Source: Fomitopsis serialis
Lineage: Eukaryota > Basidiomycota > Agaricomycetes > Polyporales > Fomitopsidaceae
Length of the DNA stretch: 64,000 bases
Direction: 5' to 3'
NCBI RefSeq assembly: GCF_022376445.1
Contig: NW_025955141.1
Coordinates: forward strand, 1-64,000
A program made the translations under genes and the position numbers. How positions within the stretch are numbered: position 1 is the first letter of the stretch; each line of letters opens with the position of its first letter. Shown one piece after another: positions 55,160 to 64,000 of the stretch. The notes beneath the pieces were generated by a model. It searched no databases, was not told the origin of the DNA, and saw only the letters and a list, made by a program, of their open reading frames with translations.

Positions 55160-56394
55160 AAGGGGTGCACCAAGCAGAATTTATTGACTCAACCATGGCT
55201 GAAGTTGAGGACAATATAACACAGGCTCAGGAGTCAACTGAGTATCAGGATCCCACTCAGACTTTGCCAATTGCTCCCGTCACAGATGCTCAAGCTGATT
55301 CACACACAACAATGGGTACATGGTGGGAGAAATTCAAGTATACAGTCAATGACATTGTGTACAAATCAAATCGCCACCAGTGCTCCACTGCCCCGGGAGG
55401 TTGTAAGCTGGACAAAAAGTCAGGCAAACTGTTGAAGGTCTGTAAAAGACGCTTTCCAAGATCAGTGAGACCATGTACCATCATGGATCCAAACAGTGGT
55501 GCGTTGCTCATGAAGCAAGGTGAAGCCAGACTGAATAGTTTCACACCAGCTTTGACATATCTATTGCGATGCAACAGCGATGTAACCAGCCTTCTCTCAG
55601 GTACAGCGATCAAGGCGATCACTGCATATGTAACAGACTACATCACAAAGACACCTTTGAAGACTCACACTATGTTTTCTGCAGTGAAGACAGTGTTCAC
55701 ACGTAACACTGAGCTCAAGTCTGGGGATGGCAGTGACCGCAAATTGCGTGCTCGTAGACTTATCACCAAGGTAGTCAATGCTCTTTCTGCCAGTGCTGAA
55801 ACAGGTGCACCAATGGCATGCATGTATCTGCTGAAACAACCAGATCATTATACAAGCCATGTGTTTAAGCCTTTCTATTGGCGTAACTACAGGTATGAGG
55901 TTATGAAGGCATGGACAGAAGAAGAAACTGTGTACAATCCAAATGAAAAACCTGTCAAGGTAGTTATTGGAAAGAGTAAACAGAACTTTGTAGGCATTTC
56001 TCAACAAATGGACTATGTACACAGACCTTCAAAGTATGAGAATGTGAGCCTATATGACTGGGTACGACTAGGCGAGAAGCAGACCATGGGTCGTGCTATG
56101 AAGCGGGCTACCCAGAATACAACAACTGTCAATGCTTCAGAGAAGCAGGAGCCTGTAAAGCATGAGCTGACATCTCCTGCAGATGTGAAGAAGCTAAGAG
56201 AAATAAAGTCATTGCCGAGATGTGTCGGTGGAGGGCGGCCAACTAAGCATGAGTCTGAAAGTGAAGAAGAGCCACTGTTCACAAAGTTGACAGCCATAAA
56301 CGCAGAAAGACAGAAAAGGAAGGACATCACTGAACAGTTTCATCAACCAGGAGGATTTTTACCCACACATCCTCAATATGAAACACACCCATGA
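55144..56394 (+). CDS. Helitron protein, part 2: Rep tyrosines
   Basis: Continues part 1 in another frame from LVEYLEGVH. It contains AYVTDYITK, the paired-tyrosine motif of the rolling-circle nuclease that, with the HUH histidines of part 1, nicks and rejoins single-stranded DNA. It ends at HPQYETHP where the C run shortens. No independent ATG is expected: this is not a separate gene but the middle of one protein. Confidence 0.92.
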   Translation: MVEYLEGVHQAEFIDSTMAEVEDNITQAQESTEYQDPTQTLPIAPVTDAQADSHTTMGTWWEKFKYTVNDIVYKSNRHQCSTAPGGCKLDKKSGKLLKVCKRRFPRSVRPCTIMDPNSGALLMKQGEARLNSFTPALTYLLRCNSDVTSLLSGTAIKAITAYVTDYITKTPLKTHTMFSAVKTVFTRNTELKSGDGSDRKLRARRLITKVVNALSASAETGAPMACMYLLKQPDHYTSHVFKPFYWRNYRYEVMKAWTEEETVYNPNEKPVKVVIGKSKQNFVGISQQMDYVHRPSKYENVSLYDWVRLGEKQTMGRAMKRATQNTTTVNASEKQEPVKHELTSPADVKKLREIKSLPRCVGGGRPTKHESESEEEPLFTKLTAINAERQKRKDITEQFHQPGGFLPTHPQYETHP

Positions 56395-59186
56395 TGGCTG
56401 TTGTGTTGCCAGAGCATTGTGCACGGGTACCAAACTTTGTAGGTGGTAATTTGCCAAGGAGAGATAAAGGAAACCGAGAAGAATATTGTCTTGCCATGCT
56501 CATGCTGTTCAAGCCATGGCGAAATGGAGCAGACTTGAAACAAACAGGCCAAACCTGGGATGATGTGTTTGCTACATATGAATTTGAAGTGCGACAAAAG
56601 GAGATCATGAACTTCTTTCACATTAGATATGAGTGCAATGACTCCAGAGATGACTTCTCGAAACAGAGGGAAACAGAATCAGGAGGATTTGTATTTGAAG
56701 ATGAGAATTCAGATGAAAATGACATGGATCCTGATGAATATACTGACATTGTCCAGAGCAGTTTGACAGGTGATGATGGTGCAATTGATTATGATTCTGA
56801 ATGGGATGTGCTTGGGAAGCGAGCTTTAGGAAGAATTGCACAAATGCAACAAGCTGAGCACATTGCCCATACCAGTGGATGGCTAGATGACAATAAATCA
56901 TTGGATCCAGTAGTAGCAGAATGCTTCAAGCCTCTGAGCACAACGGCAGGGACAGAATGGAAATCTTTGCTGACAGATAAGAGGGAAGATATCCTCCGAA
57001 AACGTGAAGAGCAAGCAGCCGCAAAACCTGCATTGAAATCTGTTGGCAATAATTCACAGACAGAATCAGGAGGTTATGTTGATGATGTGAAGCTAGTTGA
57101 CTATGATTACATGTCCACCAAGTTCAGGGCAACAGAACAGAAGAACCAGGAAATCATTGATGACACAGTTGAGGCTTTCATGTTGAACACAGAGCAAGAG
57201 CGAGCATTTCGCATCATTGCCAATCATGCAACACAACCACACACAGAGAAATTGAAGATGTACCTTGGTGGTATGGCTGGGACTGGTAAGTCACAGGTCA
57301 TCAAGGCACTCATTAACTTCTTCAATGTGCGAAATGAGGGATATCGTTTTATTTGCATGGCACCAACTGGGTCTGCAGCATCACTTATATCAGGCTCCAC
57401 ATATCACTCTGTGCTAGGCTTCTCAAAGTATGGGGAGGCTAATGCAGGGGCTCTGAGAAACGTGCGTGATCGTCTGAAAGATGTTGATTATATGTTCATA
57501 GATGAGATTTCCATGGTAGACTGTAATCATTTCTATGATATTTCAGCTCGTCTTTGTCGTATATTTGACAATGATGGTGAACCTTTTGGGGGCAAAAACA
57601 TGATTTTCGCGGGAGATCTTGCTCAGCTTGAGCCACCAGGCTCTGGCTATTCATTGTTCTCAGCCAAAGTTAGCAGTCTCAGGCACTCTACATCCAGTTG
57701 GAGACAGCAAGAAGCATCTCTTGGCAAAGCCATATGGCACCAAATCACCACAGTGGTCATACTGCGTCAAAATATGAGGCAAAAGTCTCAGACAACTGAG
57801 GATTCAAAATTCAGAAAGTTGTTAGAAAACCTGCGCTACAAGGCATGTAGTCTGGCAGATGTCAAGTTTCTCAGAGCACGCATAGCGGGGTGGGCAAAGG
57901 GCAGGCCTAAACTCAATGATCCAAGCTTCCGCAATGTATCAATTATTCTTTCCTATAACTCACACAGAGACCGCATTAATGAGCTTGGTGTAGCCAGATT
58001 TGCAAAGGACAATGGACAAACTGTTGAGACCTTCCATTCTTTGGACCACTATGGAAGCCCAGATGAAGCAACTAAGCAGCACAAATCTAAAAAAGATGCT
58101 AATGTTCGTCGTAAAGTTGACAAAATTCATCCTCATTTGCAAGAACAACTGTGGGCACTTCCTCACAAAAACACAAACAATCATCCAGGTAAACTTTTAT
58201 TGTGCATTGGTCTTCCAGTCATGATCAAGGCAAATGAAGCCACAGAGTGCAATGTGACTAATGGTGCAGAAGCTGTTGTTGTGGGCTGGGAGTCCAAACC
58301 AATGGCTGGAGACAAGAAGATGCTTGACATAGTTTTTGTCAAGCTCACAGCCTCCCCAACTCCTGTCAAACTGGATGGATTACCAGAGAATGTAGTCCCC
58401 ATTGTAGCACAGACAATGAAAATTCCTTGTCTGATGCCCAATGACCGTACCCTGACCATACATAGAACTCAAGTTGCATTGATACCCAACTTTGCAATGA
58501 CAGATTTCAGCTCTCAGAGTCGCACAAGGCCATACAATGTAGTTGATCTTCAGAATTGCAAGAACCACCAATCAGTATACACATGTTTATCTCGTGGATC
58601 TAGCTATCAAGGCACCATCATTGTTCAAGGATTTGACAACTCCAGATTCATGGGTGGTGTAACTGGCTGGCTTAGACAGGAGTTTAGGGAACTAGAACTA
58701 CTGGATGAAATCACAAAATTGAAATATGAAGGAACATTGAATCCAAAGGTAGAGGGTGTTACACGGGTTGCACTCATTCATTCCTACCGATCAACAAAAG
58801 GTAAGAAGTACATGCCTCGAACAATGCACAGTGCATTGAAATGGTCTGACAGTGAGCCTTTTGAGATAGAAAAGCCATATCAAGAAGCAGAGTGGGAATT
58901 AGTTAAACGGTCAAAGAAAGACAAACACAAGCAATCACAGACTGATCCTGACAAACTAGTGGAATTGACAGCAAATTCAGATCCAAAAAGTCTGAATATA
59001 CATGAACTGCAAGCAGCAAAGTATATACCTGCCAAAGGTACCACACAGCTCAACACTGTAAGTACTGACACTGGCTCTAGAACCAAGCGGAAGCACAAGC
59101 AGATGTCAACTCATGAACTTGCTGGGGAGAGGGCCATAGCTGGCAGTACGATCCCTTTTGTTGGATACATGTCAGTTTGTGAGTAA
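56391..59186 (+). CDS. Helitron protein, part 3: Pif1-like helicase
   Basis: The frame starts with ATG and reads VPNFVGGNLPRRD and MLMLFKPWR, typical of the Rep-helicase junction. The SF1 helicase follows: Walker A GMAGTGKS at residues 294-301 of this part, PTGSAA, Walker B IDEISMVD, AGDLAQLEP, LRQNMRQ, and the C-terminal SRGSSYQGTIIVQGFD. It unwinds DNA 5' to 3' during rolling-circle transposition. The tail is Lys/Gln-rich and ends in the segment duplicated at 45,818. Confidence 0.95.
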   Translation: MMAVVLPEHCARVPNFVGGNLPRRDKGNREEYCLAMLMLFKPWRNGADLKQTGQTWDDVFATYEFEVRQKEIMNFFHIRYECNDSRDDFSKQRETESGGFVFEDENSDENDMDPDEYTDIVQSSLTGDDGAIDYDSEWDVLGKRALGRIAQMQQAEHIAHTSGWLDDNKSLDPVVAECFKPLSTTAGTEWKSLLTDKREDILRKREEQAAAKPALKSVGNNSQTESGGYVDDVKLVDYDYMSTKFRATEQKNQEIIDDTVEAFMLNTEQERAFRIIANHATQPHTEKLKMYLGGMAGTGKSQVIKALINFFNVRNEGYRFICMAPTGSAASLISGSTYHSVLGFSKYGEANAGALRNVRDRLKDVDYMFIDEISMVDCNHFYDISARLCRIFDNDGEPFGGKNMIFAGDLAQLEPPGSGYSLFSAKVSSLRHSTSSWRQQEASLGKAIWHQITTVVILRQNMRQKSQTTEDSKFRKLLENLRYKACSLADVKFLRARIAGWAKGRPKLNDPSFRNVSIILSYNSHRDRINELGVARFAKDNGQTVETFHSLDHYGSPDEATKQHKSKKDANVRRKVDKIHPHLQEQLWALPHKNTNNHPGKLLLCIGLPVMIKANEATECNVTNGAEAVVVGWESKPMAGDKKMLDIVFVKLTASPTPVKLDGLPENVVPIVAQTMKIPCLMPNDRTLTIHRTQVALIPNFAMTDFSSQSRTRPYNVVDLQNCKNHQSVYTCLSRGSSYQGTIIVQGFDNSRFMGGVTGWLRQEFRELELLDEITKLKYEGTLNPKVEGVTRVALIHSYRSTKGKKYMPRTMHSALKWSDSEPFEIEKPYQEAEWELVKRSKKDKHKQSQTDPDKLVELTANSDPKSLNIHELQAAKYIPAKGTTQLNTVSTDTGSRTKRKHKQMSTHELAGERAIAGSTIPFVGYMSVCE

Positions 59187-60674
59187 AACATTTTGACTAC
59201 ATCAGAAGTTAAGCTCAGAAAGACTGCTAATATATTGCCTGCATAGAGTACTGACATATCTTCCACATTTTGCACCACCTAGCTGCCATCTCATGGCATA
59301 AACATTCAGAGTAGCCTGCTAATTTATTATGTTGTTCTAATTTGAGGAGCATAGTTTGCAATTATGAGCAACATCCCAGTTGAGTAAGTATTTACATATT
59401 GATATGAGACTCTCCATTGAGAACACAGACATTATGGATCTATTTCTTACTTGATGAATTGCCAAGTTAATTACCAATATTACCAAAATACTAAGGAACA
59501 GTGTTACTGGTTTGTGTTGATATCAACAAAGAGAAAATAGCTTGGAAATGTTGCAAAGAAGTATGCCTCTAGATCAACTAGAACTCAAGGAAGGGGAATC
59601 TGGGAGGTTGACTACAGTAACAACTACTCAGCTGGGACTTGCTGTTGTACAAGTATTAGCCCTTGATCAGAGAGAACTTTTGATACAGAAGGATGTCTTT
59701 CAATAGATTGTCAACAGTACTTCCCCAAGTACAAACCAATCAACAGTCAACAGAGAAGTATACCAGTAAGAAATTCTGAAAAAAGGCCCTTCCAGAATTG
59801 TCATGTTATACAAGTAATACAACCAAAGACTGTCCAGTTTGCTCTCACCATTTGTACACTGAAGTGAACAGTTACCAGGCACTGACCAGTAGTACAAAGC
59901 CATACTAAGGTATGTTACTGGATTGGAGCTCAGCCAATAGTAATGGGCTAATGTATGATGTGAATCAATGTACCACCATGGTGAGTGCCATCAAGACTGA
60001 TAGAGTCATGGGCAGGATTGATCACTGATGAATTGAAGGTACATAAGAGCACAGAAGCAAGTGCTAGATGAGTCAAATGTTTCTCTTAGGGATGCTCCTT
60101 TTGTGCATTTCCCAAGTGCACTCCCTCTTAGCTACATAAATACTTCATAGAATCCAAATAGTAGAAGACTCAGTACACCACTTTCCCAGGCCATTCAAGA
60201 TGCACAATAAGGCTCAAAAAGTAGTGAAAAAGCAAGGCAAGGGTATGTGTGTTTGCCACTGATCATCAAGCATGTGCTCTGTGAAACATGGGACCACATG
60301 GATGTTAACCTGAAACACTAGTGTAGCCCTATGAAAACTCAGAAATAGTGTACAGCTTGATGAGCCACTCATAGATTGCCTGCCACCTGGAATATTATCA
60401 TCAATATTCTGAGCTAATAGTCACCCAGTAACAGCTTTCAGATTATCTGGTCACAAGGGGCCTAAGGAAAGTACTCGGAGCCTGGTAATAGTCCAGTCAG
60501 TACATACACAATCAAGTGCTACAAAGCATGACAATGTGAGAAACAAAAGATCACCTGAATGTGGTGAGAAGGCACTGTGAATACTACAGTGAAGTCCATA
60601 AAAGGAAATCAAATAAAGATAACAAAATGCAGGAATGATAACAACTGCTGCTTATCCTATTCAAAGATCACATG

Positions 60675-60883
60675 CAGTCATCTACCCCCTGGTGAGTTGC
60701 TACCCCCAGTGGGTTGATTCCCTTACGTGGGCAAGTCTGCATCCATTTGAGGGAATTTATTCGCACGCCTGGTCGCGAGACACTGCCCGAGGATGTTATC
60801 TTGTACTGATAAGATTGCTCACATCCATATATGGCTCTTATCACCCGCAATAGGCAGTTGACCCACCAGGGGGTAGATGACTG
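60675..60883. mobile_element. 209-bp MITE in the second Helitron tail
   Basis: Perfect 20-bp terminal inverted repeats CAGTCATCTACCCCCTGGTG. The aligned place in the first tail (about 47,170) lacks the whole segment, so it is a clean insertion. The bases just outside (ATG on the left, TATG on the right) do not give an unambiguous target duplication. No coding capacity. Confidence 0.8.
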
Positions 60884-63266
60884 TATGTGGATTTCCTTGT
60901 AAAAATGCCTTGTCCCTAACAACAGCCTGCATACTAAGACTTGCACATGGAGTCATTGTTGCCTCTTCCAGGTATTCTAGTAATGCCTAATATCAATGGT
61001 CATGCACTCTGGTCATAAGTCAAGGGATTTCTATATCTCCAGACACACTCCCAAGGTAATTAATTACCAGTGCCATTTTCTGGGGGACTGTGTGTGCACA
61101 TACAATGGTACTATATTGGGATTAGACACCATATGTTGATATTGACATTCCTCTGGCATGGCAGGTACAATCCAGGATGAACTGCCAAATTGGGTGCTAG
61201 TAGGCACACCACATATTCATATTTCCAATGCTGTTCATATATCAAACATGTTCACACCATGGTCTAAAGTGCTATTTTTCCATTTCCCATATAACATGAA
61301 ATGATTGAGCATGAGTAGCTGACATTTTATAATGACATGTAAAAGGAGACAGTTGCAGCAAATGAGAGTACTCCTGAAGGCATATTACTGACTAGAGAGC
61401 TATAAAAGGACAGCCTTATATTGCTCAGAAGTATGGCCTCTTCACTGTTGCTTAATAAGCAATGCAAGTCTGCATTATTCCAGAGCAACCATGGCTTCTT
61501 CTAAGCCCAATCAGAAGAAAGCTGCCTTTTCTATCTCCACATACCAAGGGCCATCACATGAGAATAGGATGACGGTAGTGCATACAGAGGTTAGATATGT
61601 TCCAGGCAAAAGTCATCTGAGGGACTGACAACCAAGCATAGCACCATATACTATATAATTGGTACTGCTTCATATGGACAAGATTAGTCAAGGACATGCT
61701 TATACTGGACTGCTACAATAGAGCTGCTGACATCAGGCTATGTGCATCTGCATTAGCACATGTGAGATGTACTGTTTGCATTGGCCTACAACAGTCAGCA
61801 CAATGTGAAGTCATGGGATTGTCTGATTTTATCTTATTTTCTACTATTTATCTAGCATTGCAGAGACCATCAAAGACTTTGATACACTATGTGTGGTAAT
61901 GTGGTGGCCCCACTTTATGACATTGCTAGCCTATGAAGTTTCTCACAACAGTAGTACTGCATAACACAACTTGTACAATGTCTTTGTATCACTTTTTAGG
62001 ATCAGTACAGTGTGAAAAGATCTGTGGACCCACAATTCTGATGGCTATGCTATTGACATGTGACACAGAGTGAGTATCATGAACATGCTCAGCATGAACT
62101 GTGCCAGCCTTTGTGCCACAGGTGTCCACCATTTTCTGAATACGCTATAGCCTGCCCAAGGGTTTAGACAGAAGCCAATCACTACTTACAGCAAACAGTA
62201 CAAGGTGAGCCTGAGTGGAATCATTCAAGTATTGTCTTGTTTTATCCGCATTTTCTGAGCCCAGACACAGCAGGTAACTCAGACTTTCCATTTTGGGAAT
62301 GTAAACTATCACATATAGCAGGTTTGGTCACACAATTCATAGGCAGTTGGTAAGCATCACAGATAAAACAAACAATGTGAAAGAACCAGTGTTCACAGAG
62401 CCATATGCTGGTGCTATATTTGTATGAATCTATGGGAAAGCATACTATGTAAAGCCTCTCTGGCATCATATACATGACTAGTAATTTTCCCAATTGTTTT
62501 TGATTTTTTGGGAGACCATAGCACAGCAAATACAGTGTCACTAATGAACTTGTGGCTTGCATTCAAACTCAGCCCAACAGCTTGGCAGCCTCCTTTTCAG
62601 GCCTATTGAATAGCTGAACCAAACAGAAGATCCTGTCTGGAATTGCCAGTCCCTGAGAATCCCAGGTGATACTGATTCTTACAAGATGGACCAAGACTCA
62701 CTGACAGAGTGGCTTACATCAGGCTATGCATGGGTCATTCTGCATTATTATATGTTTTCTGCCATATTGGAGCCTCAACAGTCAACTCAATATGAATTCA
62801 TAGTACTATCTGATTTTTCTCTGATTTTCCTGCTATTTATCCAGTCCTGCAGAGGCCATGCACGGCCAACTTCCCAAATGGGCAGGGACTGACCATATAT
62901 GGCCGTTTTGTATGTTTGATATCCCCCACTTCACAGAGCCTCTCATACATGTGGAACTGTCTAGTACAAGCATCATACACACACCAAGATCTGCTTATAT
63001 GCCTCAGTATCATCACTTATGATGGTCAGTACTCTCAAAGACACCTAATCTGGACACTGCTATCAGTACCCAAGGGGCATCCCATGGAGAAGCAATATTT
63101 GGGATTTTTCCACATTCAATGGGGCTCTAGTAAGAGCTCAGGTAGTGTGGCTTCAAGCCATCAAAAAACTCGGCATGAAGAGCTGAGATTGAAAGATTAC
63201 TTTAAAAGGTAACATTTGTCAGCATTCCAGCCAATGGGAGTGCTCCAAAATCCCTTTTGAGTGACC

Positions 63267-63360
63267 GGAGTCGTCGACAGGCCGGAATTCCGGCCTGTCG
63301 ACGACTCCGCTTCGGCAACGGGCGCTTAAACGGGCGCTTAGTAAGCGATGTAAGTTCAGC
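63267..63360. repeat. 42-bp perfect palindrome with conserved tail (copy C)
   Basis: Identical 42-bp palindrome to 49,656-49,697, followed by GGGCGCTTAAAC, GGGCGCTTAGTAAGCG and ATGTAAGT. The flanking AT-rich sequence has diverged between the two copies while the palindrome has not changed. Confidence 0.9.
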
Positions 63361-64000
63361 CTGTTACTGCAGCAAATCTGACTTGTTTTGGGCTCAGAAA
63401 AGTCCAGGAAAATCGGATAATATTCCAGGAGATCTGTGGAGCATTTATGAGCATATTCACAAGTAGAGAGGATTGTCCTGTATAGTTATTCAGTGCTGGG
63501 ACATCAACACATGCTTGCTATGACAATATTTCTCCATTCGTAGCACTGCTGTGCATGTTTCAGAGACATCAATGTGTTGGAAACTATACACTTGGCCATA
63601 GAGGACATCTGTCATGTGTCTCAGATGCAACAGAACACATTCATATTCACAGAGTCACTTCTGTTTTTTATATTAGCATTTTGCTACTCATTCAACCACT
63701 TCTTTCAAGAAACTATGATAGACACTATGAACAAAGGGCTATGAGATGAGCTTATGATATCTACAACAGTTGGTTGGAGCTCAGTCACTGACAGTCAGTG
63801 TATCCCAGTCAAATGCTATCATGTCTACAGAGGTAGGGGTGTTTCTCTGCATTTTGAATTTTATACATGGGCAAGCCATACTGGTCATAGCCTCTGGGGG
63901 TCCTATAGTGGATCAATTTCTTACATACAGCAGGTACTACAAGTGGGTCCGGTTGCACAGAACTTTCCCTGGTTTTATCTGCATTTTCTGAGCCCAGACT

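Larger units (their letters stand above)
52247..59186 (+). pseudogene. Helitron Rep/helicase gene broken by two 1-nt frameshifts
   Basis: Three consecutive frames encode one Helitron protein of about 2300 residues. The first break is at an AAAA run (55,140-55,143), the second at a CCC run (56,388-56,390). In each case one missing base explains the shift, and protein similarity to the family carries on directly across. The first break separates the two halves of the Rep nuclease active site; the second separates Rep from helicase. The gene is otherwise free of stops, so decay is recent or the breaks are sequence errors. No introns are needed. Confidence 0.9.
59114..64000 (+). repeat. AT-rich Helitron 3' region, second copy of 45,818-50,390
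   Basis: Collinear with the upstream tail over its whole length, including the palindrome at 63,267-63,308 (partner 49,656) and the closing words TTTTATCTGCATTT...GAGCCCAGACT (partner about 50,340). It carries small indels relative to the other copy and one MITE insertion. No gene seen; short open frames do not correspond between copies. It runs out of the window. Confidence 0.85.

Noticed and set aside
55144..56394. The middle Helitron frame as a separate gene
   Set aside because: It lacks a proper start, and its sequence continues the Rep domain directly from the previous frame.

Overview
The window looks like repeat-rich genomic DNA of a mushroom-type basidiomycete (Agaricomycetes). Genes are broken by many GT-AG introns of about 45-60 nt, with CTRAY-like branch points. 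The recognisable families are ones known from such genomes: a TET/JBP dioxygenase, a KDZ transposase with CxC2-type cysteine cluster, a Ty1/copia element and a Helitron. No bacterial-type operon, rRNA, tRNA or CRISPR array was seen. Sequence up to about 37.6 kb is GC-rich. From there to the end it is clearly richer in A+T.

Layout. 1-1.08 kb: unassigned sequence and four 159-bp tandem repeats, each with a hairpin. 1.08-6.98 kb: a young, apparently intact Ty1/copia retrotransposon with 285-bp LTRs differing at two positions. A single gag-pol frame contains a 56-nt intron-like segment whose removal would end the protein as Gag only. 7.0-12.1 kb: a roughly 17-exon gene for a TET/JBP-like 2-oxoglutarate/Fe(II) DNA-base dioxygenase with a long unrecognised C-terminal half. 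12.4-14.5 kb: GC-rich, strand-skewed, repeat-filled non-coding block. 14.5-15.5 kb: low-complexity Ser/Thr coding-like remnants.

15.535-37.612 kb: what I read as one giant (22-kb) DNA transposon. It has long, diverged terminal inverted repeats (about 2.1 kb on the right, 3.1 kb on the left because of a 1-kb insertion) filled near the tips with arrays of GGATTAG/CTAATCC. It carries a ten-exon KDZ transposase on the minus strand and at least four cargo genes: a 775-aa unknown protein, a DNA-binding-like unknown protein, an 87-aa short paralogue, and its 600-aa full-length relative. A small unknown gene lies downstream of the transposase.

37.6-45.8 kb: three intron-rich genes of unknown function. 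The first (39.4-41.0 kb) starts with a copy of the histone H3 tail (ARTKQ...) followed by an all-cysteine PHD finger. The second (minus strand) has a 1-nt frameshift. The third loses its 3' end at 45,818, where a 5'-truncated Helitron 3' tail begins. 52.2-59.2 kb: a Helitron Rep/helicase gene broken by two 1-nt frameshifts. 59.1-64 kb: its long AT-rich 3' region, a diverged copy of 45.8 to about 50.4 kb. Both copies carry long perfect palindromes with a conserved tail, and one carries a 209-bp MITE absent from the other.

The window is therefore mostly mobile DNA, in which DNA-modification (TET/JBP) and chromatin-mimicry (H3 tail plus PHD) genes sit beside transposons. Exon boundaries were placed by eye from splice signals and reading phase. 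No database was searched.
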